DNA from: Actinomycetota bacterium
GTDB taxonomy: Bacteria > Actinomycetota > Thermoleophilia > Gaiellales > Gaiellaceae
DNA length: 64,000 bases
Direction of reading: 5' to 3'
Assembly (NCBI GenBank): GCA_003162055.1
Contig: PMNA01000021.1
Coordinates: forward strand, 71,342 to 135,341
In this document: in pieces, positions 18,344 to 28,147 of the stretch
Layout of the letters: every line of letters starts with the position of its first letter
Numbering within the stretch: position 1 is the stretch's first letter
Made by a program: the position numbers and the translations under genes
The notes under the pieces: generated by a model
What the model saw: only the letters and a program-made list of their open reading frames with translations
Database searches by the model: none
Told to the model about the DNA's origin: nothing

Positions 18344-19408
18344 TCAGCAGATCCGCGGCAGCGGATCGCCGGCCAGCATGTCCACCACGCGGCTACCACC
18401 GAAAGCCGTCTGCAGCAGAACGAGCCCTTTCGGCTCGGGCTCGACCTCTCCGACGATCGCGGCCTCGGCGCCGAGCGGGTGCGCTCGAAGCAGGGCCAGC
18501 GCATCCTCGGCCCGGTCGGGCGCGACGACGGCGATCAACTTGCCCTCGTTTGCTACGTAAAGCGGGTCAAGCCCGAGGATCTCACAGGCGGCCGCAACCT
18601 GCTCGCGCACGGGCAGCGCCTTCTCCTCCAGCAGCACGCAGAGACCACAGGCCTCGGTCAGCTCGTTCAGCGTCGTCGCCAGGCCGCCGCGGGTGGGGTC
18701 GCGCAGCCAGCGCAGATCATCACCCAGCGCGAAGAGCGACTCGGCCAGCGGGAAGACCGAGGCGCTGTCGCTCTCGATCTCGACTTCCAGCTCCAGGTTG
18801 CCGCGGGCGATCATCACCGCCATGCCGTGGTCGCCGAGCGTGCCCGAGACGAGCACCTTGTCACCCGGGCGCACTTTCTCGTCGCCGAGCGCCACGCGCT
18901 CGTCCATGAGTCCTACGCCCGAGGTGGTCACGGTCAGCCCGTCACCGCGCCCGCGCTCGACCACCTTGGTGTCGCCGGCCGCGACCACGACGTTCGCCTC
19001 ACGTGCTGCCTCCGCCATCGAGGCGACAATTCGCCGAAGGTCGGCCACCGGCAACCCTTCCTCAAGCACGAACGCGGCGGATAGAACCAGCGGCCGAGCC
19101 CCCGAGACGGCGATGTCGTTGACGGTGCCGTTCACCGCCAGCGAACCGATATCCCCGCCGGGGAAGAAGAGCGGCTGCACCACGTGCGCGTCGGTGGTGA
19201 AGGCGAGCTTCGTTCCGCCCGCCTCGATCAGCGCCGCGTCGCCCAGCGGCTCGAGCAGCGGATTGGCCAACTCCTCCAGGAAGAGCGCCTCGATCAGGTT
19301 GTGCGTTGCTTTGCCGCCCGCGCCGTGCACGAGCGTGATGCGCTCGTCGCGCAGGCGGGCCTTGCGGCGGCGCGCCCCGACCCGGTCTTCATTCGGTCGA
19401 TTGCTCAC
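18344..19408 (-). CDS. hypE: Hydrogenase maturation protein HypE
   Basis: HypE dehydrates a C-terminal thiocarbamate to a thiocyanate that supplies the CN ligands of the NiFe centre. The 354-residue protein has the PurM-like fold with ITLVHGAGGKATHNLIEALF, FTTDAHVVQPLFFPGGDIG and VNDIAVSGARP, and it ends in the obligatory PRIC cysteine. It is the last gene of the minus-strand hyp group, separated from hypD by a glycosyltransferase gene. The N-terminus has about 20 extra residues before the conserved start, so a later start is possible. Confidence 0.94.
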   Translation of the reverse strand: MSNRPNEDRVGARRRKARLRDERITLVHGAGGKATHNLIEALFLEELANPLLEPLGDAALIEAGGTKLAFTTDAHVVQPLFFPGGDIGSLAVNGTVNDIAVSGARPLVLSAAFVLEEGLPVADLRRIVASMAEAAREANVVVAAGDTKVVERGRGDGLTVTTSGVGLMDERVALGDEKVRPGDKVLVSGTLGDHGMAVMIARGNLELEVEIESDSASVFPLAESLFALGDDLRWLRDPTRGGLATTLNELTEACGLCVLLEEKALPVREQVAAACEILGLDPLYVANEGKLIAVVAPDRAEDALALLRAHPLGAEAAIVGEVEPEPKGLVLLQTAFGGSRVVDMLAGDPLPRIC

Positions 19409-19588
19409 GCATGCACGCTAGCGCGACGGCTCGCCGCGTGATCGGTAAACCCGCGCTCGCTGCTTGTCCGCAAGACTCGTCGAGAGCGAGGCCGCTAGAA
19501 AGCGGTTATCACAGAGACAGCGATCGAAGCGAGATCAATTCCGGGACATTGATAGAGGATTCGGTGCCACGCGATCGTCGAACCGACA

Positions 19589-21124
19589 TCACGTACAGCC
19601 AGAGGCGCTCCCCCTGACTCTGACAGCGTAGATTCGCCCCCCGTGCTTGATCGCATCTTGACTCAGACTCGGAGATCTGCGGAGCCGGGCGACATAGATC
19701 GGCATTGAAGCAGGATGGCCCAACGGGGCGTGGTTATAGGCGCGGAACTTGTTGACGATCAGTATCTGCGAGTCGTGCCTGTGAAGCCAGCGAGGCCCGT
19801 TTGAATGGTCGTAAGAGATGAGAAACGTCGGGATCGGGCACGATAGGGCGCCCCGGCGCGGCGCGGACAGAGTGACCCTCTCAGGTAAATACCACCCTAC
19901 TGGAGTGAGTATGCCGTGAGGTGCGGGTCCGAAGTAGATCAGGTCTTCGTTTGATCGCCAGCCGTCTCGTACGAGAACATTGGCGATACCCTGATAATCT
20001 GCCCGGCCCCAAACGCGGTCTACCTTGCTTAAGGCGTGGATCAGCACACCTGCGGTCAATACCATCGCTACAAACGAGTATCGGCGCGGCAAGGACGAGA
20101 GAGCCGCAGCGAGCGCTATCGCGGCGAACGGACCTGCGCCAAGGAGATTGCGCGCGTTGAAGATGTGCTCGCCGAAAGCCCACAAGACAGCCGCGGCGGC
20201 CACCGGAAGGATAGCGAGCTCTGCACAGAGCAAGCCGTCCGAGCGCGGCGCGAGGGAAATCTCCCTCGGTCTGCGGACGAGCAGCCAAGCTCCGGCGAGA
20301 ACGAGGAGGAGGACAGCAAGTCGCCCGACGGTGTTGAAAGTGGTGTCCTGACTGAAGGTGCCGAAGATGTGTGCGTAAACAAACAAGACTCCCCGTGGAT
20401 GGAACGGCCCCATGCGCGAATAGAGCTTGCGCCCGTACTGGTGCAGAAACGAAGGCAACCAAGCGAGAAATGGAAGCAGCCCGGCGCACACACTGGCTGT
20501 TACCGGCCAGCGATAGCTCGCGCTCGGACGACGAGCCCACACCCAGCAAAGGCCTGCGAGCAGGGTGAAGAAAAAGAAATAGTGAGTGAAAGAACCCAGC
20601 ATCACTACTCCCGCAAGCGCAGCCAGGCGCCGTCTGCTCGGCGTGGCAGCCGATCTTTCGAGAGCGATGGCGAACGCGATAGAGACCAATGTCAGCAGGG
20701 CGTACGCGCGAAGCTCGGCTCCGTGTTCGACGAATGCCGGGCCGAGAGCCACCCCCGCTCCGGCAAGCGCAGCTCCCGGGAGTAGAAGGATGCGGCGGGC
20801 ATAGATGAGCGTGAGCGCTGTCGCGGCCGCACTGAACAAGATGGACAGCCAGCGAAGCGTCGCCACGTCGCCGGAACCCGATCCAGTGACTTTCTCCGTG
20901 ACCCAAGCGATCGTGTACCACGCAGGCGGAGTTGACTCCGTACGGCGAACCTGTGCGAGCATCTTCGGTAGCGTCGGTTGGGTGACAACCCGTGCCGAGG
21001 CGACCTCGTCGAGCCAAAGGGACTGGTGGAGCAACGGGAGCCTCGCCGCCACCGTCAGTGCGATTAGAAGAAAGAGAACGACTATGAATCGGCGATCGGC
21101 GCGCAAAGAGGTTACCGCAGCCAT
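19589..21124 (-). CDS. GT-C fold membrane glycosyltransferase (GT39/ArnT-like)
   Basis: The 511-residue protein has about 11 membrane helices and the GT-C hallmark near the start: LLHQSLWLDEVASA, with the likely catalytic Asp in LWLDE. The loop TESTPPAWYTIAWV and the helix-rich first half resemble the ArnT/PMT superfamily, whose members transfer a sugar from a polyprenyl phosphate donor on the outer face of the membrane. The soluble C-terminal part is short. It interrupts hypE and hypD, has an apparently lower GC content than its neighbours, and has no functional link to hydrogenase, so it may be a later insertion. Confidence 0.78.
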   Translation of the reverse strand: MAAVTSLRADRRFIVVLFLLIALTVAARLPLLHQSLWLDEVASARVVTQPTLPKMLAQVRRTESTPPAWYTIAWVTEKVTGSGSGDVATLRWLSILFSAAATALTLIYARRILLLPGAALAGAGVALGPAFVEHGAELRAYALLTLVSIAFAIALERSAATPSRRRLAALAGVVMLGSFTHYFFFFTLLAGLCWVWARRPSASYRWPVTASVCAGLLPFLAWLPSFLHQYGRKLYSRMGPFHPRGVLFVYAHIFGTFSQDTTFNTVGRLAVLLLVLAGAWLLVRRPREISLAPRSDGLLCAELAILPVAAAAVLWAFGEHIFNARNLLGAGPFAAIALAAALSSLPRRYSFVAMVLTAGVLIHALSKVDRVWGRADYQGIANVLVRDGWRSNEDLIYFGPAPHGILTPVGWYLPERVTLSAPRRGALSCPIPTFLISYDHSNGPRWLHRHDSQILIVNKFRAYNHAPLGHPASMPIYVARLRRSPSLSQDAIKHGGRIYAVRVRGSASGCT

Positions 21125-21201
21125 CGCGGTCGCAGTTTACCGAGTTGTGCGCGCGGGTTCGCCGAGTTCCATCGCGCCGAGCGTCCTGAGGTGCGAGTCG
21201 C

Positions 21202-22311
21202 TCAGGCGCGCTTCGGCCTGTTCCGCCCGTAGTGGTAGTAGGCGGCGCAGGCGCCCTCCGAGGAGACCATGCAGGTGCCGATCGGGCTTTCCGGCGTACA
21301 GGCGGTGCCGAAGACCTTGCACTCCCAGGGCTTGACCAGGCCGCGCAGCACCTGGCCGCACTGGCAGGCCTTGTGGTCGGGGACGCTGACTCCGGGCACG
21401 TTGTAACGATGTTCGGCGTCCCACACGGCGAACTCCTCGCGCAGGCGCAGCCCGCTCTTCGGGATCGAGCCCAGTCCGCGCCACTCGAAGCTTTCGCGCA
21501 GCTCCATCGTCTGTTCGATCGCCTCCAGAGCGCGCGGATTTCCCTGCTCGCGCACGACACGTGTGTACTGGTTCTCGACCTCGGCGCGACCGGCGGCGAG
21601 CTGGCGCACCAGCATAAGCACCGACTGCAGGATGTCCAGTGGCTCGAAGCCGGCCACAACGACCGGGCGCCCGTACTCGGAGGCGATGAAGTCGTAGGGG
21701 TGTGAGCCGATCACGGTCGAGACGTGGCCGGGGGCGATCAGCCCGTCCAGGCGCAGCTCGGGCGCGTCGAGGATCGCCTTCAGCGGCGGCACGATCGTGA
21801 CGTGGTTGCAGAAGATGGTGAAGTTCTCGATCCCTTGCGCCCGGGCCTGGAGAACCGTCACGGCGGTGGAGGGCGCCGTCGTCTCGAAGCCGATGGCGAA
21901 GAAGATCACTTCGCGCTCGGGGTTCGCCCGCGCCAGCTCGAGCGCGTCCAGCGGCGAATAGACCATGCGCACGTCGGCTCCTCGCGAGCGCGCATCGAGC
22001 AGCGAGCCCTTGCTGCCGGGCACGCGCATCATGTCGCCGAAGGTGGTGAAGATGACGTTCGGCTCGAGCGCCAAAGAGACGGCGTCGTCTACGCGCCCGA
22101 CCGGGATCACGCAGACGGGGCAACCCGGCCCGTGCACCAATTCGAGCCCTGCGGGCAGAAGCTCGTCGATCCCGTGCTTGTAGATGGCATGCGTGTGGCC
22201 GCCGCAGACTTCCATCAGCGCCAGCTCGCGCCCGGGCGGCATCGTCTCGACCAGCTCCGCGGCCAGCGCGCGCGCCAGCTCGCCCGAGCGGAACTCGTCG
22301 ACGTATCTCAT
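21202..22311 (-). CDS. hypD: Hydrogenase maturation protein HypD
   Basis: HypD is the iron-sulfur scaffold on which the Fe(CN)2CO unit of the hydrogenase is assembled together with HypC. The 369-residue protein has MEVCGGHTHAIYKHGI, the invariant GPGCPVCVIP, FFAIGFETTAPS and GLIAPGHVSTVIGSHPY. At the C-terminus it has the [4Fe-4S] cysteines in ACQCGQVLRG, KPWECKVFG and MVSSEGACAAYY. It follows hypC by 18 bp. Confidence 0.96.
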   Translation of the reverse strand: MRYVDEFRSGELARALAAELVETMPPGRELALMEVCGGHTHAIYKHGIDELLPAGLELVHGPGCPVCVIPVGRVDDAVSLALEPNVIFTTFGDMMRVPGSKGSLLDARSRGADVRMVYSPLDALELARANPEREVIFFAIGFETTAPSTAVTVLQARAQGIENFTIFCNHVTIVPPLKAILDAPELRLDGLIAPGHVSTVIGSHPYDFIASEYGRPVVVAGFEPLDILQSVLMLVRQLAAGRAEVENQYTRVVREQGNPRALEAIEQTMELRESFEWRGLGSIPKSGLRLREEFAVWDAEHRYNVPGVSVPDHKACQCGQVLRGLVKPWECKVFGTACTPESPIGTCMVSSEGACAAYYHYGRNRPKRA

Positions 22312-22329
22312 GAGGCCCTCATGAGGCTC

Positions 22330-22605
22330 TCACGCGGCGCCTTCCCCGCTCGCGCGGATCTGCGCCTGCTCGCGCTCGTAGGCCTCGCCCATCTCACTGA
22401 GGAGCTGCAGCGTCTCTCGCGCCTGTTCCTCGTCGAGGCGGTCGAGCGCGAAGCCGACGTGCACGAGCACCCACTCGCCCACCTGCGCCTCGCCTTCGAG
22501 CAGGGCGCAGGAGACGATTCGGCGCACGCCGCCGATCTCGGCCTTGGCCGTCTTGGCGCGCGGGTCGACGATCTCGACGATCTGGGCTGGAATTCCTAAG
22601 CACAT
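22330..22605 (-). CDS. hypC: Hydrogenase maturation chaperone HypC
   Basis: The 91-residue protein begins MCLGIPAQIVEIVD, with the essential Cys2 that carries the iron unit to the large subunit, followed by the small beta barrel (VRRIVSCALLEGEAQVGEWVLVHVGFALDRLDEEQA). Size and sequence are typical of HypC/HupF. It lies 3 bp after hypF and 18 bp before hypD. Confidence 0.95.
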   Translation of the reverse strand: MCLGIPAQIVEIVDPRAKTAKAEIGGVRRIVSCALLEGEAQVGEWVLVHVGFALDRLDEEQARETLQLLSEMGEAYEREQAQIRASGEGAA

Positions 22606-22608
22606 GAG

Positions 22609-24882
22609 CTATCGGGCCATAGCGTATGCAGCGATCGCCGCCTGGCCGAAGGAGATGCAGGCATCGTTGGGCGGGAGCAAGGAATGAGCGAGGACGCGGA
22701 AGCCGCGCTCTTCCAGGCGCCGGCGCACGCTCGCGAGCAGGCGAAGGTTCTGGAAACAGCCGCCCGAGAGGACAACCGTCCTCGGCTCGGCGGCGCGGGC
22801 GCAGGCTTCGACGCAGGCGAGCGCGACTCCCTCGTGGAAGGCGGCTGCGATCTCGGCCCGGTCGCGGCCGGCTGCGAGATCGTCGTGTACGCAGGCGATT
22901 AGATCGGCGCCGAGAATGTGTCCGTCCTCTTCGCGACACGGGTACGGCTCGGCCTCGACGTGCCCGGCCAGCTGCTCCAGCTCGATCGCCGCCTGGCCCT
23001 CGTAGCTGACTTTCTCGCGCAGGCCGAGCAGCGCCGCGGCGGCGTCGAACAGCCTGCCCGCGCCCGAGGAAAGGGGCGCGTTCACCTTCAAGCTCTCGCG
23101 CACGCGCGACCAGCCCGGGAAGGGAACCGGACGCTCGGCTCGCTCGAGATAGGCGGCCGCGATTCGCCAGGGCTCGCGCACCGCCGCCTCGCCGCCGGGC
23201 AGCGGCACGGGGTCGAGATGGCTCACGCGCTCGAAGCCGGCGAGGTCGCAGCGCAGCAGCTCGCCGCCCCAGATCGTCCCGTCAGGGCCGTAGCCGGTGC
23301 CGTCGAGAACGAGCGCCAGCGCCGGGCCGGTCTCGCCGTTCTCGGCCAGGCAGGCGGCGGCATGGGCGTGGTGGTGCTGCACTTCGACCAGCTTCAGCTC
23401 CTGAGCGCGCGCCCACTTGCTGGCGAGGTAGTCGGGATGGAGATCGCAGGCCAGAAGCTCCGGCTCGACTCCGAGCATCGCCAGGTAGAGCTCCAGATCG
23501 GTCCGGAAGGCGCTGTAGGCCAGTTCGGTATCGAGGTCGCCGAGGTGCGGCGAGAGAAAGGCCTGGTCGCCGCGGACGACGCAGAAGGTGCTCTTGAGCT
23601 CGGCGCCCGTTGCCAGCAGCGGCGCGCGGGCGCTGACCGGTAGGGGAAGTGCCATCGGCGCATAGCCGCGAGAGCGGCGGATCGGGAAGGCCGCGCGCAC
23701 CACCGAGTCCTCGCAGCGCCGCTCGATCGGGCGGTCATGCGAGAGAAAGGCATCGGCGATCTGGCCCAGCCGGCGCTTGGCCTCCTCGTTCTCGAAGGCG
23801 ATCGGCTCGTCGGAGATGTTCCCGCTGGTCATCACCAGCGCCCCGCCGAAGTCGGCGCAGAGTAGGTGGTGCAGCGGCGTGTAGGGGAGCATCAGGCCAA
23901 GCCACTCGGTGCCCGGCGCGACCGAGGCGGCGATCGGCGCGTCGGCGCGGCGCCGGGCGAGAACGATCGGGCGCTCGGCCGAGCGCAGGAGCGCCTCTTC
24001 CTCCGGCGCCAGCTCGACCAGCAGCTCAGGGCTGGAAGTCATCACTGCGAGCGGTTTCTCTTCGCGCCTCTTCCTCTCTCTGAGCCGGGCGACCGCCTGC
24101 TCGTTGGCTGCGTCGCAGGCCAGGTGGTAACCGCCCAACCCCTTGATCGCGACGATCTTTCCCTCGCGCAGGAGCGAGACGGCCTGCCCCGGCTCGAGCG
24201 AGAGCCTGGGACCGCAATCCGGGCAGCAGGTCGGCTCGGCGTGGAAGCGGCGGTTGGCCGGATCCTCATACTCGCGCCGGCAGGCCTCGCACATCTCGAA
24301 CGAGGCCATGCTCGTGTTGGTGCGGTCGTAGGGGACGGAGCGGATGATCGTGAAGCGCGGTCCGCAGTTGGTGCAGTTGATGAACGGGTAGCCGAAGCGC
24401 CTGTCCTGAGGATCGAAAAGCTCGCGCAGGCAGTCGTCGCAGGTGGCGATGTCGGCCGGCACTAGTGCCGTTCGCGCGCCCTCGTCGGCGCTCTGCGCGA
24501 TCGTGAAATCCTGCTCGCCGCGAGGCTCGATCTCGCTTTCTTCCAAAGCGGCAATACGGGCCAACGGCGGCGCCTGCTCGACCAGCGCGGCGGCGAACAG
24601 GTCGAGCTTTTCCGTAGCGCCCTCCACCTCGATCACGACGCCGCGGGCGTCGTTGCGTACGAAGCCGCCGAGCTCCTGGGCGCGCGCCAAGCCGTAGACG
24701 AAGGGCCGAAAGCCGACCCCCTGCACGATCCCGCCGACGCGCACGCGCCTTCGCTGCGCCACGCCCTGACCACTCTCAGATAAAGTCGTCACCGCTTCAG
24801 CGTAGATGTACGCTGCAGGCGCGGGCATCAGTGCCCCAACTCGGAGCGTGCGGGCTTTCCGCAAGCTCATCGGGCGGGGCAC
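22609..24882 (-). CDS. hypF: Carbamoyltransferase HypF
   Basis: HypF activates carbamoyl phosphate and loads it on HypE. The protein, up to 757 residues long, shows in order an acylphosphatase domain (VGGIVQGVGFRPFVYGLA), two zinc fingers (CDDC...CTNC and CEAC...CPDC), a YrdC-like domain and a Kae1-like domain (HHHAHAAACLAENG, VLDGTGYGPDG, LSGGCFQNLRLL). The start is uncertain: a GTG at 24882, ATGs at 24870 and 24828, and a GTG at 24792 are in frame, and none has a clear ribosome site. The family N-terminus favours one of the later starts. It is divergent from the hydrogenase operon. Confidence 0.94.
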   Translation of the reverse strand: MPRPMSLRKARTLRVGALMPAPAAYIYAEAVTTLSESGQGVAQRRRVRVGGIVQGVGFRPFVYGLARAQELGGFVRNDARGVVIEVEGATEKLDLFAAALVEQAPPLARIAALEESEIEPRGEQDFTIAQSADEGARTALVPADIATCDDCLRELFDPQDRRFGYPFINCTNCGPRFTIIRSVPYDRTNTSMASFEMCEACRREYEDPANRRFHAEPTCCPDCGPRLSLEPGQAVSLLREGKIVAIKGLGGYHLACDAANEQAVARLRERKRREEKPLAVMTSSPELLVELAPEEEALLRSAERPIVLARRRADAPIAASVAPGTEWLGLMLPYTPLHHLLCADFGGALVMTSGNISDEPIAFENEEAKRRLGQIADAFLSHDRPIERRCEDSVVRAAFPIRRSRGYAPMALPLPVSARAPLLATGAELKSTFCVVRGDQAFLSPHLGDLDTELAYSAFRTDLELYLAMLGVEPELLACDLHPDYLASKWARAQELKLVEVQHHHAHAAACLAENGETGPALALVLDGTGYGPDGTIWGGELLRCDLAGFERVSHLDPVPLPGGEAAVREPWRIAAAYLERAERPVPFPGWSRVRESLKVNAPLSSGAGRLFDAAAALLGLREKVSYEGQAAIELEQLAGHVEAEPYPCREEDGHILGADLIACVHDDLAAGRDRAEIAAAFHEGVALACVEACARAAEPRTVVLSGGCFQNLRLLASVRRRLEERGFRVLAHSLLPPNDACISFGQAAIAAYAMAR

Positions 24883-24971
24883 CGATGCGAGAGCGAAGGC
24901 GGCTCGAGAAAGTTTGCGTGCCGCTCTAGAGAAAGGGATTTACGCTGACGAGCGAACGAAAGGAGCAAGCC

Positions 24972-26084
24972 ATGCGGGCCGTCCTCGCGCCCGAGGCGCT
25001 CGAAGCGATCGTCGACGTACTTCGCCGTCGTGATTGGCGCGTGGTTGCGCCGACCGTCAACGACAAGGCGATCGTGTACGGCGAGATCGCTTCCGCTGCT
25101 GAGCTTCCAGTTGGATGGAAAGACGTTCAGGCCCCGGGCTCGTACGAGCTCGAGCGCCGCGACGACGAGGCCCGCTTCGGCTACGCGGTTGGACCGCAGT
25201 CGTGGAAGCGCGAGCTACTCGCTCCGAGCGTGCGCCTACTTCAGATCAAGCGTGCGAACGGAACCCTCGAGCCGGCCAAGGACGCCGTAGATAGGAAGCG
25301 CACCGCCTTCTTCGGCGTGCGCCCTTGCGAGGTCGCAGCGATCAAGATTCAAGACCGCGTTCTCGTTGGCGGCCCCTACGCCGACGAGGATTACCTGGCT
25401 CGTCGCAAGGGCTCATTCGTCATCGCCGTCAACTGTGGCGAGCCCGCGGCGAACTGCTTCTGTGCCTCGATGGGCACGGGCCCCAAGGCCGAGGACGGAT
25501 ACGACCTCGTCCTGACCGAGATTCTCGACGGCACGCATCGCTTCCTCGCCGAGTCGGGTACCGACGAAGGCGCCGAGCTACTGGCCGAGCTACCGCAGCA
25601 GCCCGCGGCAGACGCCGATGTGACCGCCGCCGAGGCAGTCACCGACGCGGCCCGCGAGAAGATGGGAATCACGCTCGATCGCTCGGACGTGCACGACCTT
25701 CTGCTCGCCAACCTCGAGCACCCGCGCTACGACGACGTCGCCGAGCGCTGTCTGGCCTGCACCAACTGCACGCTCGCCTGCCCGACCTGCTTCTGCACCA
25801 ACGTCGTCGACGCGAACGAGCTCACCGGCGCGGCCGGCGATCGAATCCGCGAGTGGGACTCGTGCTTCACGGCTCAGTACTCGGAGATGCACGGCGGCGG
25901 CACGCGCCGCTCGGTCAAGTCCCGCTACCGCCAGTGGTTGATCCACAAGCTCGCGACCTGGAATGACCAGTTCGACACGCAGGGCTGCGTCGGTTGCGGT
26001 CGCTGCATCACCTGGTGCCCGGTCGGAATCGATATTCGAGAAGAAGTTGCCGCAATCCGCGCGACTCAGGAGGCAAAGTCGTGA
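24972..26084 (+). CDS. hydB: Hydrogenase beta subunit, two [4Fe-4S] clusters (HydB-like, group 3b)
   Basis: The 370-residue protein resembles the beta subunit of NAD(P)-linked sulfhydrogenase-type hydrogenases. Two ferredoxin-like cysteine sets are visible near the C-terminus: [16 protein letters not shown] and [16 protein letters not shown]. The N-terminal half carries the conserved [18 protein letters not shown] and the [15 protein letters not shown] region. It would relay electrons between the small subunit and the flavin subunit. AGGAG lies 6 bases before the ATG. It opens an operon in the order B-(cNMP)-G-D-A, the same B-G-D-A order as the Pyrococcus hydBGDA genes (from memory), and ends overlapping the next gene by 4 bp. 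Confidence 0.92.
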   Translation: MRAVLAPEALEAIVDVLRRRDWRVVAPTVNDKAIVYGEIASAAELPVGWKDVQAPGSYELERRDDEARFGYAVGPQSWKRELLAPSVRLLQIKRANGTLEPAKDAVDRKRTAFFGVRPCEVAAIKIQDRVLVGGPYADEDYLARRKGSFVIAVNCGEPAANCFCASMGTGPKAEDGYDLVLTEILDGTHRFLAESGTDEGAELLAELPQQPAADADVTAAEAVTDAAREKMGITLDRSDVHDLLLANLEHPRYDDVAERCLACTNCTLACPTCFCTNVVDANELTGAAGDRIREWDSCFTAQYSEMHGGGTRRSVKSRYRQWLIHKLATWNDQFDTQGCVGCGRCITWCPVGIDIREEVAAIRATQEAKS

Positions 26085-26545
26085 AGACACTGGATGCTGT
26101 AATCGCCGAGAGCCCGGTCTTCGCCGGACTCACACAGGAGCAACTCGAGTTCATCGTCGGCTGCGCCCAGAACGTTCATTTCGACGCTGGTCAGACAATC
26201 GCCAAGGCCGGCGACAACGCTGACGTCTTCTATCTCATCCGCATGGGCGAGGTCGCGCTCGACCTCGACGTTCCGAACAAGAAGTCGGTGCGAATCGACA
26301 CCGTCGAAGCCGGACAGGTGCTCGGCTGGTCGTGGTTGATCCCGCCGCACGAGTGGAAGTACGACGTGACCGCGACCGAACTGGTGCGGGCAATCGCCTT
26401 CGACGGCGAATGTCTGCGCGGCAAGTGCGATTCCGATCCGGTGCTCGGTTACGCCCTTCTCACTCGTTTTTCCCAAGTCCTCGTCGGGCGCCTGCAGGCG
26501 ACCCGCTTCCGACTCCTGGATATTTATGGCACAGACACTCACTGA
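26081..26545 (+). CDS. Cyclic-nucleotide-binding-like domain protein in hydrogenase operon
   Basis: The GTG at 26081, with AGGAGG seven bases upstream, is the start; it overlaps the hydB stop. The 154-residue product is a lone cNMP-binding beta roll (SPVFAGLTQEQLEFIVGC, then FDAGQTIAKAGDNADVFYLI, then GEVALDLD) without any DNA-binding helix-turn-helix. The usual phosphate-binding cassette with its Arg is replaced by GQVLGWSWLIPPHEWKYDV, so cAMP binding is doubtful. Its place between hydB and hydG, with a 20-bp overlap into hydG, suggests a subunit or regulator of the enzyme. A signalling role remains a guess. Confidence 0.8.
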   Translation: MKTLDAVIAESPVFAGLTQEQLEFIVGCAQNVHFDAGQTIAKAGDNADVFYLIRMGEVALDLDVPNKKSVRIDTVEAGQVLGWSWLIPPHEWKYDVTATELVRAIAFDGECLRGKCDSDPVLGYALLTRFSQVLVGRLQATRFRLLDIYGTDTH

Positions 26546-27380
26546 GACCGCCGGCACGCTCGAGGCCATGATGCCCGTCCCGTACGCGGTGACGGCCAAG
26601 CGGCAAGACACGTACGACACCTGGACGCTCGAGCTGGAGCCCGTTGACGGCGCTCCTATCGTTCCAGGCCCCGGTCAGTTCAACATGCTCTACGCCTTCG
26701 GAGTCGGCGAGGTGCCGATCTCGAACGCGGGCAACTTCGAGACTGATGAGCGACTCGTGCACACGATTCGCGCGGTAGGCGCCGTGACCAAGGCGCTCTG
26801 CGCGGCAGAGATCGGCACAATCGTCGGCGTTCGAGGACCGTTCGGTAACACCTGGCCGATCAAGGAAGCCAAGGGCAAGGACGTGGTCATCGTGGCCGGC
26901 GGCATCGGTCTTCCGCCGCTTCGCCCGGCCATCTACCACGTGCTCAAGAACCGCGAGGACTACGGACGATTCGTGCTTCTTTACGGAGCCCGCACACCAT
27001 CCGATCTGGTCTTCCTCGACGAGGTCAAGAGCTGGCAGAGCAACTACGACGTCGACCTCGACATCACCGTTGACGCCGGCGACACCGACTGGAAGGGCAA
27101 GGTCGGCCTGGTCACCAAGCTGATCCCGCCCGCCCAGTTCGACGCCGACGACGCCAGGGCGTTCATCGTCGGGCCGGAGATCATGATGAAGTTCGTCGCG
27201 CAGGAGCTGATGAATCGCGATCTGCCGGCCGCGGCGATCAACGTCTCGATGGAGCGCACCATGCGCTGTGGCGTTGGCCTTTGCGGCCACTGCCAGATCG
27301 GTCCGACCCTCGTTTGCCGCGATGGCGCCTGCTACACGTGGGATGAGGTCGAGAACCTCATCGCTGTAAAGGAGCTCTAA
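26526..27380 (+). CDS. hydG: Hydrogenase gamma subunit, FAD/NAD(P)-binding (HydG-like, group 3b)
   Basis: This 284-residue protein belongs to the ferredoxin-NADP reductase-like diaphorase family that exchanges electrons with NAD(P). The FAD-binding barrel is at about residues 15-110 ([32 protein letters not shown]), the NAD(P) domain follows ([31 protein letters not shown]), and a [2Fe-2S] cluster loop lies near the end ([17 protein letters not shown]). It overlaps the preceding gene by 20 bp and hydD by 1 bp. This is the gamma subunit of sulfhydrogenase-type (HydBGDA) enzymes. Confidence 0.93.
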   Translation: MAQTLTETAGTLEAMMPVPYAVTAKRQDTYDTWTLELEPVDGAPIVPGPGQFNMLYAFGVGEVPISNAGNFETDERLVHTIRAVGAVTKALCAAEIGTIVGVRGPFGNTWPIKEAKGKDVVIVAGGIGLPPLRPAIYHVLKNREDYGRFVLLYGARTPSDLVFLDEVKSWQSNYDVDLDITVDAGDTDWKGKVGLVTKLIPPAQFDADDARAFIVGPEIMMKFVAQELMNRDLPAAAINVSMERTMRCGVGLCGHCQIGPTLVCRDGACYTWDEVENLIAVKEL

Positions 27381-28147
27381 TGGCCGATCTACCGACTATC
27401 GCCATCTGGAAGTTCTCGTCCTGTGACGGCTGCCAACTCACGCTGCTCGACTGTGAAGACGAGCTGCTGGGGATCCTCGGTCGCGTCCAGATCGCCTACT
27501 TCCCCGAAGCCACCCGGGCCGAGATCGAAGGTCCCTGGGACGTCTCGCTGGTCGAGGGCTCGGTCACCACGCCCGAAGAGGCCGAGCGGATCAAGGAGAT
27601 CCGCGAGAAGTCGGGCCTGGTCGTGGCGATCGGCGCCTGCGCAACCGCCGGTGGCATTCAGGCGCTGCGCAACTTCGCCAACGTCAAGGAGTACGCCTCG
27701 ATCGTCTACCCGCATCCCGAGTATCTGGAGACGCTCGCGACCTCGACTCCGCACTCCGATCACATCAAGATCGACCTGGAGCTGCAGGGCTGCCCGATCT
27801 CCAAGGCGCAGCTCGTAGACGCGCTTCTGGCCGTGCTTTCGGGCCGGCGCCCGAACGTGCCGACCGGCGCCGTCTGCGTCGAGTGCAAGCGGCGTGAGAC
27901 GCCTTGCGTTCAGGTGCTCGGAACTCCATGCCTGGGCCCGGTGACGCAGGCCGGCTGCGGCGCGATCTGCCCGTCCTATGCGCGTGGCTGCTACGGCTGC
28001 TTCGGCCCCAAGGAATCCCCGAACACCGTCTCGCTGGCCAAGCGCTGGAGCGAGATGGGCGCGAGCGAGGGCACCCTGCTGCGCGCTTTCCGTACCTTCA
28101 ACGCCAACAAGCCCGCCTTCCGCGAGGAGAGTGCCCGTCATGGCTGA
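27380..28147 (+). CDS. hydD: [NiFe]-hydrogenase small (delta) subunit
   Basis: The 255-residue small subunit carries the iron-sulfur clusters next to the NiFe site. The proximal cluster pair is at C15/C18 ([15 protein letters not shown]), followed by [28 protein letters not shown] and [13 protein letters not shown] cysteine-rich C-terminus follows ([29 protein letters not shown]). There is no Tat signal or membrane anchor, so the enzyme is cytoplasmic, as expected for group 3. It overlaps the large-subunit gene by 8 bp. Confidence 0.94.
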   Translation: MADLPTIAIWKFSSCDGCQLTLLDCEDELLGILGRVQIAYFPEATRAEIEGPWDVSLVEGSVTTPEEAERIKEIREKSGLVVAIGACATAGGIQALRNFANVKEYASIVYPHPEYLETLATSTPHSDHIKIDLELQGCPISKAQLVDALLAVLSGRRPNVPTGAVCVECKRRETPCVQVLGTPCLGPVTQAGCGAICPSYARGCYGCFGPKESPNTVSLAKRWSEMGASEGTLLRAFRTFNANKPAFREESARHG

